NCBI GenBank assembly: GCA_007827375.1 | Contig: VISH01000002.1 | Coordinates: forward strand, 372,001-436,000 | Length of the DNA: 64,000 nucleotides | Source of the DNA: Alteromonadaceae bacterium 2753L.S.0a.02 | GTDB lineage: Bacteria; Pseudomonadota; Gammaproteobacteria; Pseudomonadales; Cellvibrionaceae | Direction of reading: 5' to 3' | Part shown: piece after piece, positions 50,959-60,230 of the stretch | Layout of the letters: each line of letters opens with the position of its first letter | Position numbering within the stretch: the first letter of the stretch is position 1 | Translations under genes and position numbers: made by a program | The notes under the pieces: generated by a model | The model's input: the letters and a program-made list of their open reading frames with translations, nothing else | Told to the model about the DNA's origin: nothing | Database searches by the model: none

Positions 50959-53943
50959 TTAAGGAGCATCGAATTGATTATTGTAGTACTGTCCGCCGAT
51001 ATCCAGCCATTCTGCAATAAGTTTGAGTTCGGCGCCATTTAAATAGCCGGCGTGGCTGCCGCCGGGGGCAAATTGGTCGAAGAATAAGTCAGAACTTAAT
51101 GCACCTTGGGGCGACATAATTGATCGATTGCGATTACCTGTATCCACCAAGACGGGAATCGGGTTGCCGTCTATATCCAGCTCCTGAACCATATAGGGCA
51201 CGGGGTTGCCGTCGACATCCAGTACCGGTGTCAGGGTGGGGTCGGTAGTGTCCAGCGGTGCGGGCACGGTTTGGCCATTACCATCTAGAAATTCAAACTG
51301 GGCGACATCGTCGATGACCAATTGAATCATTTGGAATTGTGGCACACCATTGATAACCAATTGCTCGGTTTGGTTGCGGAGGTTGCCGTTTTCATCGAGT
51401 TCCTGAATGAGGCTGCCGAACAACAGGTGCGCATATGAATTTACATAGTCGTCGCGATCGGCGGATTGCGCACCATTTAACACCAACTGGAAATTGCCAG
51501 CGGGAATCATCGGTGCACCGTTAACATCGACAGTATTATGGCAACTGGTACAGGTGTTGTCGGACAGGATGATGCTGGCATCATTGGGGTCGCGCACACT
51601 GCGATCGACTTCCCAAATAGGATGGATATGTTCTAAATAGTTGATTACGGTGCGACACAAACTGCTCCAACTGGTAACGCACTCCGTGGGTGCCGAACTG
51701 CTCAAATCGGCGTAGCTGTAGTCGATGCTGGCAAGCTTTGGACGTGTTCCGTCTTCCGTCCAGTCGCTGTAGTCGACAAGATCCATGCTCGGTGTACGGG
51801 GACCATTTACTCGGGCGTAGTATTGCGCCATGGTCTCGCCCACTTCGGGCGGAGTATGAGGTGTGCCAAATTCATCGCGCAGTTGCGTATTGGGAAAGTT
51901 GGCGGCTGCCAGAGCGCCGGGGTTGATCGATACCGGTTCGGCGTTGTATCGGCCGTGAGGTGTGTCTGTCGCATCGTCGGCGTGGCAGCCCGAACACTCA
52001 CGTACCTCGCCTGCGCGTAATGACATCCAGTATTCGTGGCGCGGCCCGATATCACCACTGCCGTCTGCTGATACGCGTTTACCGTCTGCATTGAGAATCG
52101 AAAAGGTGAATGCGACATCCGCTGGAACTTTAAACATCGCAGAGCCGTCCGGTTCAATGGGCACATAACCCAAAATATCCTTCATTTGACGGCCGGCGCG
52201 ACCGAAAGCGCTGTTATCGAAATCCACTACATCATCATCCGCCATGGACACTGCTTTAACAATCCGAATAAAACGCGCAGGCCGTTGGCTTTCGGTTGTT
52301 TGCAGGGGGTCCGCAGTGGCCTGAATACCGTTGGGTGAAATATCGGTGCCATCCATATCGTAAACGCTGTGGATGTGCACCACGCCGACATTCTCATCGG
52401 CAAGCTCCTGATCGAAATCGACGCCGGGGATGGGGTCGGGAATATAGTCTGGGAGGGCACGTGCCTGCATTACCAATGCTTCGGTATACATGGTGTCGAT
52501 TTGCGATAACACCACAGGGGCTTGTGTTTGAGTGCTTGGGTCGAATATCCATAAGCCGTAAACCGGTTCCGCCAACACGATATTATCGAGTGCCAGAGCC
52601 GCCGGGGTGCATGGGTAGTTGCCCACTTCATCCATTTCTACGGCCACCGGAGTGTCGGTATCGTCGCCGTTTTTAGAAACGAACTGGCCGTTTTCGCCAA
52701 TCAGTTGCAGCGTGTCGTCGACATAAATACCCAGTTTGTAACCGCTCAATTGACAGGGGCTCCAACTGACCAGCAAGCGCCCGGTACCATCTTCAATGGG
52801 GTAAGCAGAACTGAAGTAGCCCGCCGGCGAGGGTGAGCCGTCGGTAACAATTTCACCGCCCACGATGGATTCTTGTGCTGGGCCCGATGCGCCGGTGCCT
52901 GTTGCGGCGATCATTAACTCGGTGAAATTTGCAGTATCGATGGCGACCATGTCGCCGCCAAGACGTTCACTAATACGCGGCCTTAAGGTAATTTCAATGC
53001 GGCCATCATCGAGTTCGCGGGGTTTAAAAAATACCCCTTCACTGTCGTTTGATCCGGTGTTTTGACTGTGGAAGCCGTATTCAATATTGACATTACTGCC
53101 GTTGGGGTTGGCTGTGTACAAACTCAAACGATCTTTCTGGTTTAAATAATTATCCCAACGCAAAAACATAATTCGGCCATCATTTAATTGCGTTGGAAAT
53201 AAATCGTGGCTCTGATTAAATGTAATCTGTTTAATATCGAGGCCGTTCTCTTCCATGACATGCAGTACAAAAGCTTCAGCTTCGCCGTCTTCGGTAAGTG
53301 CTGCAAATTGCGGTTTATTTTCATCGAGTAAAACCGCGCGGGAACGTCGCTGTCGGTTTGACGAAAAAATGATACGGCCATCGGCGAGATACCCAGGGCC
53401 GATGTCCTGTCCTTCTTCTGCGATAATGTCCGATTCAATAATGCGTCGTAAAATTTCTGTTTCTAAATCGTATTCCCAAATATTCCAGGTGGGTTGATCT
53501 TCTTCGTCGGCATCTTCAATTTCTGGTGCGCGCATCGAGAATAATAATTTCATGCCATCGGGGCTTACCGATAAATCTTTAACATCGTACATCGGTCGAA
53601 AATCTTCAGGTAACGGAATTTCTTCACCGGTATCTGGATCTATTTCGGGTTCGGGCATAAAAGCTATATCGGTAATTACCACTTCGCTCGCCGGCACTGA
53701 TGCTCGGTCTTTAAAAATTAAGCGCGCGCCTGGATTAAACGCGGTTATATCAAGCACGTCGCTTGGAACGAATAAGCCATCTTCATCGCGCGGCAAAGGG
53801 CGTTCAATGTATGCGATTGGAAAGTCCACTACCACTGGGTCTGGGGCCTGGCTTTCGCCACCGCCACCGCTGTTACTTACATCGCAGCCGCTCAACAGCG
53901 CGAGGCTGGCAATACCCAAAAAGATTAAACCTTGTTTTTTCAT
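50959..53943 (-). CDS. HzsA-related lipoprotein with two haem c motifs
   Basis: The 994-residue protein has lipobox LLSGC (Cys20). Residues 40-480 contain propeller-like repeats in the PD40/WD40 style (SVSPDGMKLLFSMR, YLADGRIIFSSNRQ, QLNDGRIMFLRWDN). A later half resembles the hydrazine synthase alpha-subunit middle domain and carries CSGCH (Cys650/Cys653/His654) and CTSCH (Cys798/Cys801/His802). Near the C-terminus is a repetitive insert with LDVDGNPVP and ELDIDGNPIP. HzsA-like proteins without anammox partners are common and uncharacterised. It is the first gene leftward of the regulatory region, 80 bases before the SH3b gene. Confidence 0.82.
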   Translation of the reverse strand: MKKQGLIFLGIASLALLSGCDVSNSGGGGESQAPDPVVVDFPIAYIERPLPRDEDGLFVPSDVLDITAFNPGARLIFKDRASVPASEVVITDIAFMPEPEIDPDTGEEIPLPEDFRPMYDVKDLSVSPDGMKLLFSMRAPEIEDADEEDQPTWNIWEYDLETEILRRIIESDIIAEEGQDIGPGYLADGRIIFSSNRQRRSRAVLLDENKPQFAALTEDGEAEAFVLHVMEENGLDIKQITFNQSHDLFPTQLNDGRIMFLRWDNYLNQKDRLSLYTANPNGSNVNIEYGFHSQNTGSNDSEGVFFKPRELDDGRIEITLRPRISERLGGDMVAIDTANFTELMIAATGTGASGPAQESIVGGEIVTDGSPSPAGYFSSAYPIEDGTGRLLVSWSPCQLSGYKLGIYVDDTLQLIGENGQFVSKNGDDTDTPVAVEMDEVGNYPCTPAALALDNIVLAEPVYGLWIFDPSTQTQAPVVLSQIDTMYTEALVMQARALPDYIPDPIPGVDFDQELADENVGVVHIHSVYDMDGTDISPNGIQATADPLQTTESQRPARFIRIVKAVSMADDDVVDFDNSAFGRAGRQMKDILGYVPIEPDGSAMFKVPADVAFTFSILNADGKRVSADGSGDIGPRHEYWMSLRAGEVRECSGCHADDATDTPHGRYNAEPVSINPGALAAANFPNTQLRDEFGTPHTPPEVGETMAQYYARVNGPRTPSMDLVDYSDWTEDGTRPKLASIDYSYADLSSSAPTECVTSWSSLCRTVINYLEHIHPIWEVDRSVRDPNDASIILSDNTCTSCHNTVDVNGAPMIPAGNFQLVLNGAQSADRDDYVNSYAHLLFGSLIQELDENGNLRNQTEQLVINGVPQFQMIQLVIDDVAQFEFLDGNGQTVPAPLDTTDPTLTPVLDVDGNPVPYMVQELDIDGNPIPVLVDTGNRNRSIMSPQGALSSDLFFDQFAPGGSHAGYLNGAELKLIAEWLDIGGQYYNNQFDAP

Positions 53944-54561
53944 GTCGAGACCCGTTTTACCAAAACGTGTTGTGGCGTATGCACTGTGAAACTTCAGTTT
54001 AGTTTCAATCGCAACGATATTCTGTGTGAGGAATGTAAAACAAGCTTTATGCCCGATACAGGTTGTTTTTGAGGTTTCTCACACGAGATTACGATTCTTT
54101 ACATTAAAAAAGATTTTTTCAGCGAAGATGTAAGAGTGACAGACCCCAAGTAATTTTTGTGTGGCTGGCTATACCCCGAATTGGGTGGGGGTATTGAACC
54201 TGTTGCACGTGAAAATTGCTAAAAAACATCGAAAAACCGGACGCTAAGATGTTTTTTTATGACGCACGTCTCATTTTTATTGGGTGTGTAAAAATTATTA
54301 CCGGGCTGTCACCGGCAAGGAACAAATCGTGCGTTGTGCACATTTGAAATGACAGCAAAAGGAAACAGTAACCAGACGCACACTGTTTTTTGGGTCGCAA
54401 AGGAGATCGGTCACACAAATTTTTTTAATTGTAAAAATTTGTGTAGGGCTTGGTGTGACAAATTTTGACGAAAGCCAACAAATTTTGCGACGCGAATGGG
54501 ATTTTACTCGCACTGGTCGGCTTGCAACATGTAACCGAACAAATCAAATATAGGCACTCAG
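53944..54561. other. Divergent regulatory region of the exported redox cluster
   Basis: This 618-bp gap separates two divergent operons and has no credible gene. Besides the repeats at 54413-54487, ATACCCC (54171-54177) and GGGGTAT (54188-54194) form a 7-bp inverted repeat, and T/A-rich tracts near 54101-54120 and 54241-54300 could hold promoters. The length and symmetry suggest regulation of both directions. Confidence 0.6.
54413..54487. promoter_or_regulatory. Repeated ACAAATTTT operator-like sites
   Basis: ACACAAATTTTT (54413-54424) and AAAAATTTGTGT (54433-54444) form a perfect 12-bp inverted repeat with an 8-base centre. Two direct copies of ACAAATTTTG follow at 54458-54467 and 54478-54487, exactly 20 bp apart, about two helical turns. 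The block ends 74 bases before the start of the CxxCH gene at 54562. This arrangement is what cooperative regulator binding needs; the regulator is unknown. Confidence 0.6.
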
Positions 54562-55815
54562 ATGAATAAGATCTTCTACCAAAGAACGCCAGGCAATGAC
54601 GCCCCGCGTCGTGGAAGGGCCGGATGGCCGGTGGCACTTAGTGGCGTGCTGCTGGGGCTTTCTGTGTCGGCCAATGCCGATGTACTGGATCAGGCGAAAC
54701 GTATTCACGACCGGCTCGCCGGTGTTCCTCCCAGTGAAGCAGTACTGCTACAAATGAAAGCCGAGCTTGATGCAGGCGACGGTGTGGCCGCAGCGATGAT
54801 CGCTATGGACGACGACGGTTTTTACAACGTTACCTTGAAAAATTGGGCGGCCCCCTGGACCAACCGTGAAATGGATGTGTTTGTGCCGCTTAATGATTAC
54901 ATCGCAACGGTTGTGGGCGTGGTGAAAGATGGAATGGATTTCCGCGAGATGTTATACGCCGATATTATTTATGTTGCTGATCCGTCTCTTGGTCTCACAG
55001 CCTATTCCAATAGCAACAATACCCATTACGAACAATTGGAAAACGGCGGTTACAGTTTGCAGGATGTTCTGGTGCAGCGTCCCCAGTCTTCGATAACTGG
55101 CTTGCCGGCAGATGCAACCGCCGGTGTGGTGACGTCCCGCGCTGCAGCAAGATCTTTTTTTAAAGCAGGAACCAACCGCGCGAATTTTCGATTCACATTG
55201 TTAAATCATTTGTGTATGGACCTTGAGCAGGTACACGATGTTACTCGTGTACCCGACCGTATTCGCCAGGATGTGTCACGCAGCCCCGGTGGTGATGCGC
55301 GGGTATTTTTGAATAACTGTTTGGGGTGCCATTCCGGTATGGACCCCCTCGCCCAAGCGTTTGCTTATTACGATTATGAATACGACGCCGATAACGATTT
55401 GACCGGCGAAAACGGTCAGATTTCCTATAACGCCGAAGGCACACTCGACCCAGAAACCAATTCCCGGGTGAAAGCGAAATACCGCATTAACAGCGCCACC
55501 TTTCCTTACGGCTATATCACTCCCGACGATCACTGGACCAACTACTGGCGCGAAGGCCAAAACCAAATATTGGGGTGGGATCCGCTATTGCCCGGTGAGG
55601 GCGTGGGCGCGCGCAGTATGTTGATGGAGTTGTCGCATACCGAAGCTTTTGCTTCGTGCCAGGTGACTAAAGTTTTCAAGGCGGTTTGCCTGCGCGAACC
55701 GGGCGATTCTGCCGATCGCACACAAATCAGCAACATGACAACAGATTTTAAAAATGCCGGTTATAACATCAAGCAGGTGTTCGCCGAATCAGCCGACTAC
55801 TGCAAAGGTGAATGA
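54562..55815 (+). CDS. Exported CxxCH protein with DUF1588-like signature
   Basis: The 417-residue protein has a long N-terminus with a signal peptide (cleavage near VSANA-DV). Residues 205-270 read FTLLNHLCMDLEQVHDVT and then FLNNCLGCHSGMDPLAQAFAYYDYEY, placing one haem motif (Cys253/Cys256/His257) before DP. This resembles the CxxCH...DP...F-D signature of DUF1588/DUF1585-type proteins of planctomycetes, but the rest differs. More Cys occur near the C-terminus (ASCQVTKVFKAVC, DYCKGE). It is first in the rightward operon and is coupled to the LamG lipoprotein gene. Confidence 0.7.
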   Translation: MNKIFYQRTPGNDAPRRGRAGWPVALSGVLLGLSVSANADVLDQAKRIHDRLAGVPPSEAVLLQMKAELDAGDGVAAAMIAMDDDGFYNVTLKNWAAPWTNREMDVFVPLNDYIATVVGVVKDGMDFREMLYADIIYVADPSLGLTAYSNSNNTHYEQLENGGYSLQDVLVQRPQSSITGLPADATAGVVTSRAAARSFFKAGTNRANFRFTLLNHLCMDLEQVHDVTRVPDRIRQDVSRSPGGDARVFLNNCLGCHSGMDPLAQAFAYYDYEYDADNDLTGENGQISYNAEGTLDPETNSRVKAKYRINSATFPYGYITPDDHWTNYWREGQNQILGWDPLLPGEGVGARSMLMELSHTEAFASCQVTKVFKAVCLREPGDSADRTQISNMTTDFKNAGYNIKQVFAESADYCKGE

Positions 55816-55817
55816 TC

Positions 55818-58307
55818 ATGAAGATGCAATTGAACAACATCACTTTTGAATGGCGGGTTGCGGTACGCAGTCTGGTGGCCGTTGCGGCTATCAATCTCGC
55901 GGCCTGTAGCGGTGGTAGTGGTCAAAAAGTCGAAGAAAGCCCCGACTTTACCCGCACTGACAACAACAACACCATTCAATACACCGGCCCAGCCCCCAGC
56001 ACGGCAGATGTTTTGAACTTTAAAACGTCCATGTGGGACAAGCTGGCGAGCACCGAGCGCTGCGGTTCGTGCCATGTGGAAGGTGGCACATCGCCCTCCT
56101 TTGTGCGCAAAGACGATATCAATATGGCCTATGGCGAGGCGAATACCGTTGTCGATCTCGAAGTGCCGGCCAATTCCCGTATCGTGCAAAAGGTGGCTGG
56201 CGGCCACAACTGCTGGGGCAGTGACCCTCAGGTGTGTGCCGAAATTATCACCAACTACATTGAGGCGTGGGCCAACGCTTCGGGAACAGCGAGTAACGTT
56301 ATCGTGTTAACTGCGCCGCCGGTGATTACCGTTGCCGACAGTAAGAGTTTCCCGGCAGATAGCGGCTTATTTGCAACAACGGTATACCCGCTGTTAGAAG
56401 ATTATTGTGCCTCCTGTCACTCGGAAGATTCTGCATTGCAACAACAGCCGTATTTGGGCAGTGCTGATGTGGATGTCGCCTACGACGCCGCACGCAGCAA
56501 AATGAACCTGGATACGCCGAATTCGTCACGCCTCGTTATGCGTCTTGGTAATGAATTCCACAACTGCTGGAACGACTGTACCGCCAACGCGTCTGAAATG
56601 AGCAATGCGATTGCGGCATTTGCCGCCGGCATTCCGGTCACAGAGGTCGATCCAAATCTGGTGGTAAGTAACGCTTTGGGCTTGCCCGACGGCATAGTCG
56701 CCAGCAGCGGCGGGCGCGTCGAATCCAATGTGATTGCGTTGTACGAGTTTAAAAATGACTCCCTGCAAACCGCGTTTGATACCTCAGGCGTCGACCCCGC
56801 TTTGGATTTGAATCTCACCGGTAACGTACAACGCGTTGGTGGCTGGGGTATTCGCATTAACGACGGTAAAGCTCAGGGTTCCACCAGTTCGAGTGAAAAG
56901 CTTTACGATTTGATTCGCGCTACCGGGGAATACTCCATTGAAGCCTGGGTGGTGCCCGATAACGTCACTCAGGATGGCCCAGCACGTATTGTTACCTATT
57001 CCGGCGGTTCTGAAATTCGCAACTTCACCCTTGGGCAAACGCTTTACAACTACAATTTCGCCAACCGCAGCTCCGGTTCAGATGGCAACGGTATGCCGAT
57101 GTTGTCTACCGCAGATGCCGACGAAATTCTGCAGGCGACTCTGCAGCACGTGGTTGTGAGCTACAACACCATCGATGGTATGACGGTGTACGTGAATGGC
57201 GAACAGGTTGCTTCGGACCCCGACATGGCCGGCACCAATCTGAATGATTGGGACGATACGTTCGCACTGGCAGTGGGTAACGAAGTCGACGATGAACATC
57301 TCTGGCAGGGTGTGGTGCGCTTCCTGGCAATTCACAACCGTTCACTCACACCGGAGGATGTGCTTACCAACTTTGATGTGGGCGTCGGTGAGAAGTTTTA
57401 CCTGATGTTTGGGGTATCAGACCACATGAACTTCCCGCAAGCTTATGTGGTCTTCCAGGTCGAGCAGTTCGACAGTTATAGCTACCTGTTTAACACGCCG
57501 TTCTTCATCAGCCTGAGCGACGACATGCCCTCTGAAGATATTCTGATCCAGGGTATGCGTATTGGTATAAATGGCCGCGAAGCCGCCATAGGTCAGGCAT
57601 ACGCCAATCTCGATCTCACCATTAACAGCAGCAACTACAACCCCGATGTGGGCACGACGTTATCGCCCCTGGGTACTGTGATTGAGTTGGACAAAGGACC
57701 GGATAACGATCAGTTTTTCCTCACCTTCGATCACATTGGCACGTCCAACTATAACCGCACGCCACCCGCGCCACCTGCACCGCCGGTGCCGGCCGATCTG
57801 GAGGAGGGTCAGTCGGATATTGGTCTGCGCCACTTTGCTGAGATTAATGCGACTATCGCACGTATGACGCAAACCCCGGCGACCAGCACTCCGGCGAGTG
57901 TCACTGATGTTTACAACACAGTACGCCAGCAGCTTCCGGTGGTGGAATCCATAGACACCTTCCTGGCAGCGCATCAGGCCGGCATCATGCAGTTGTCTGT
58001 TGCCTACTGTACCGCGCTGGTGAATGACACCTCGCGTCGTGCCACGGTGTTCCCGGGCTTTAACTTCGGCGGCTCGATTTCTCAAGCCAATGCCGATTTG
58101 ATTATCGACCCATTGCTAGCGGGCCTTTCGGCCAGTGAAGTCGACGTGGACGGCACGCCGACCCTGATGTCGACGCAGGCAGACCCAAGCGAGATCAAGA
58201 CCGATCTTTACAACCTGGTTAACGCAATGTCGTCAGCCGATACCGCAACCACAGCCATCGCATTGTGTGCCGCTACCGCGGGCAGCTCTGTGATGCTGAT
58301 ACAGTAA
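55818..58307 (+). CDS. LamG-domain lipoprotein with duplicated CxxCH...HNCW units
   Basis: ATG 55818 is preferred, nine bases after AAGG; ATG 55812 is too close to it. The 829-residue lipoprotein (lipobox LAAC, Cys30) has two similar units: CGSCH (82-86) to GGHNCW (128-133), and CASCH (197-201) to EFHNCW (246-251). Both contain (M/V)AY, a D-x-x-x-P/D-x-P-x-SSR stretch and a second Cys after HNCW. Residues about 305-480 are a LamG/concanavalin-like domain (SIEAWVVPDNVTQDGPARIV, TVYVNGEQVA), followed by a beta-rich region, a Pro-rich linker and a helical end. The stop of the preceding gene lies within its start region. Confidence 0.75.
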   Translation: MKMQLNNITFEWRVAVRSLVAVAAINLAACSGGSGQKVEESPDFTRTDNNNTIQYTGPAPSTADVLNFKTSMWDKLASTERCGSCHVEGGTSPSFVRKDDINMAYGEANTVVDLEVPANSRIVQKVAGGHNCWGSDPQVCAEIITNYIEAWANASGTASNVIVLTAPPVITVADSKSFPADSGLFATTVYPLLEDYCASCHSEDSALQQQPYLGSADVDVAYDAARSKMNLDTPNSSRLVMRLGNEFHNCWNDCTANASEMSNAIAAFAAGIPVTEVDPNLVVSNALGLPDGIVASSGGRVESNVIALYEFKNDSLQTAFDTSGVDPALDLNLTGNVQRVGGWGIRINDGKAQGSTSSSEKLYDLIRATGEYSIEAWVVPDNVTQDGPARIVTYSGGSEIRNFTLGQTLYNYNFANRSSGSDGNGMPMLSTADADEILQATLQHVVVSYNTIDGMTVYVNGEQVASDPDMAGTNLNDWDDTFALAVGNEVDDEHLWQGVVRFLAIHNRSLTPEDVLTNFDVGVGEKFYLMFGVSDHMNFPQAYVVFQVEQFDSYSYLFNTPFFISLSDDMPSEDILIQGMRIGINGREAAIGQAYANLDLTINSSNYNPDVGTTLSPLGTVIELDKGPDNDQFFLTFDHIGTSNYNRTPPAPPAPPVPADLEEGQSDIGLRHFAEINATIARMTQTPATSTPASVTDVYNTVRQQLPVVESIDTFLAAHQAGIMQLSVAYCTALVNDTSRRATVFPGFNFGGSISQANADLIIDPLLAGLSASEVDVDGTPTLMSTQADPSEIKTDLYNLVNAMSSADTATTAIALCAATAGSSVMLIQ

Positions 58308-58333
58308 TCAATGCAATAAGGTGGATAAATCTC

Positions 58334-59968
58334 ATGGCTAAACGTAAAAATTTCTTTCGCCCCGATGAGCCCTTAATGCATCCGGATCATCACCGCCCCC
58401 GCACCCGTCGCGAACTGATCGCGCAGGGTTTCCGGGCGGGTATGGGCACCATTACAGGCGCTTCAATGTTCAGCTTGTTCGTGAATCCCCGCGAAGCAAT
58501 GGCACTCTCGGCAGATATCGATGCGCGGCGCGGCCCCTGTGGCATAACCGCTGGCGCCGGCAAGATACCCTTTATTTGTTTCGACCTCGCAGGGGGTGCC
58601 AACATTGCCGGCTCTAATGTGCTCGTTGGTGGAGCAGGTGGCCAGATGGACTTCCTCTCCACGGCTGGCTACAGCAAGCAGGGCTTGCCTGGCGATATGA
58701 TTCCCGGTCTTGCCGAGGCGACGCCAACAGTGGGCGGTAATGGGGACCACACCAATACCCAATTGGGCCTGGCCTTTCATACTGACAGTGGTTACTTGCG
58801 CGGTATTCTGGAGCGCACGGCAGCCACAACCCAGGCTTCGATAAACGGTGCTGTCATTGCTGCACGTTCAGAAAACGACACCGGCAATAACCCCCATAAC
58901 CCCATGTACGGCATCAATATGGCGGGAGCTAATGGTGAGTTGCTCACGCTGTGTGGCTCCCGCACCAGCGATTCTGGCGGCAACTCCATGGCACCGGCTG
59001 ATTTGATCAACAATGAAGTCCGCCCGACTAAGGTAGACCGCCCCTCCGATGTTACCGGTCTGGTGGATGTCGGCGACTTTGGCGCGCTGTCTTCTCAGGA
59101 AGTGGTTGCTGTCATGGAATCTGTGTGGCGCATCAGCGATAAAAAACTGAATCGCATGAGCACAGGGTTAACTACTGACAAAGACGCCGATATGAAGAAG
59201 CTGGTTGAGTGTGCCTACGTCAAAAGCGCCTACCTCGCCGAGAGCTTCCCTGATCCGGCTTTCCTCAACCCGGCTGCCGACCCTGATATCGTCGGTGCCA
59301 GTGGAATCTTTAGTGTCGATGAATTTAATGGCGATCGCGAATTCCAGAAAACAGCGTCAATTATGAAACTCGTGATCAATGGTTATGCCGGTGCAGGAAC
59401 CATCACCATGGGTGGTTATGATTACCACACCGGCGACCGTTCCACGGGTGAAATGCGCGATCTTCGTGCTGGTCGCTGCATGGGTGCCTGCCTCGAGTAC
59501 GCGGCTCGCAAAGGTGTGCCGTTGATGATGTACGTCTTTAGTGATGGTTCTGTCTTCAGTAACGGTATGACGGACAACTCTATAGAGGGTCGCGGTAAAG
59601 GTGTCTGGACGGGTGACAACCAGCAAACCGCGTCGGCGTTCTTCCTGGTATACAACCCCGGCGGCCGGCCGGTTCTCATGGGGGCAACACCGGAGGAGCA
59701 GGCTCGTCATCAGCAAATTGGCTATATGCGAGCAAGCGGCGACGTGGAAACCACCACCAGCCCGGATCGCCCCAACCCCGGTGCGAACAACGTGAACCTG
59801 CTGGTGCAAATGGTCATGCTGAACTATATGGCGTTGCACGGCGCGAGCGCGCAGGCGGACTTTGAGGAGGCGTTCTCGGGCAGGGGGCTTTCCCATGGTT
59901 TGGGGAGCGCGGGCATAATGGATCGCATTACCGCCTTCCAGCCGATTGTGAACGGCACAATTATTTAA
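58334..59968 (+). CDS. Possible Tat-exported protein of unknown family
   Basis: ATG 58334 is preferred to an upstream frame start at 58265 that lies within the previous gene; GGTGG lies 12 bases before it. The 544-residue protein has TRRELIAQGFRAGMG near residues 24-38, followed by a hydrophobic stretch, resembling a twin-arginine signal (no strict consensus). The body has Gly-rich loops (FICFDLAGGANIAGSNVLVG), Cys at GPCG, TLCG, VECA and GRCMGAC, and DYHTGDRSTGEM. A distant likeness to DUF1501-type sulfatase/phosphatase-like proteins is possible but unproved. It ends the rightward operon. Confidence 0.65.
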   Translation: MAKRKNFFRPDEPLMHPDHHRPRTRRELIAQGFRAGMGTITGASMFSLFVNPREAMALSADIDARRGPCGITAGAGKIPFICFDLAGGANIAGSNVLVGGAGGQMDFLSTAGYSKQGLPGDMIPGLAEATPTVGGNGDHTNTQLGLAFHTDSGYLRGILERTAATTQASINGAVIAARSENDTGNNPHNPMYGINMAGANGELLTLCGSRTSDSGGNSMAPADLINNEVRPTKVDRPSDVTGLVDVGDFGALSSQEVVAVMESVWRISDKKLNRMSTGLTTDKDADMKKLVECAYVKSAYLAESFPDPAFLNPAADPDIVGASGIFSVDEFNGDREFQKTASIMKLVINGYAGAGTITMGGYDYHTGDRSTGEMRDLRAGRCMGACLEYAARKGVPLMMYVFSDGSVFSNGMTDNSIEGRGKGVWTGDNQQTASAFFLVYNPGGRPVLMGATPEEQARHQQIGYMRASGDVETTTSPDRPNPGANNVNLLVQMVMLNYMALHGASAQADFEEAFSGRGLSHGLGSAGIMDRITAFQPIVNGTII

Positions 59969-59980
59969 CATTTCAATTGA

Positions 59981-60007
59981 ACCCCCAGCGCCTGCTGGGG
60001 GTCTTTG
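59981..60007 (+). terminator. Intrinsic terminator of the rightward operon
   Basis: ACCCCCAGC (59981-59989) pairs with GCTGGGGGT (59994-60002) over a GCCT loop, followed by CTTTG. It is 13 bases beyond the stop at 59968. The short T-run makes it moderately strong. Confidence 0.65.
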
Positions 60008-60230
60008 TAAGGATACCTTCGCAGCCACGGAATCGACGGCTCCTGTCACTCTTAGGGCACACCACCCTTTCAAAACGCCAATTTGTGTGGGCTTATGGCT
60101 GAGAAGCAGTTTTTTAACACTTTTTATTGACTATTGTTTCAAGAAATACTTAATTAATGAATTTATTTGGCCATACCTTGGCTATTCTTTAGGGAAAGAT
60201 GAATTAACATGACAAGTAAGGATTTCGTTA

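Noticed and set aside
50959..53943. Hydrazine synthase (anammox) activity
   Set aside because: Only an HzsA-like protein is present; partner subunits and anammox context are missing.
58334..59968. Firm DUF1501 assignment
   Set aside because: Only the N-terminal export motif and general Gly-rich loops match; body motifs are not convincing.
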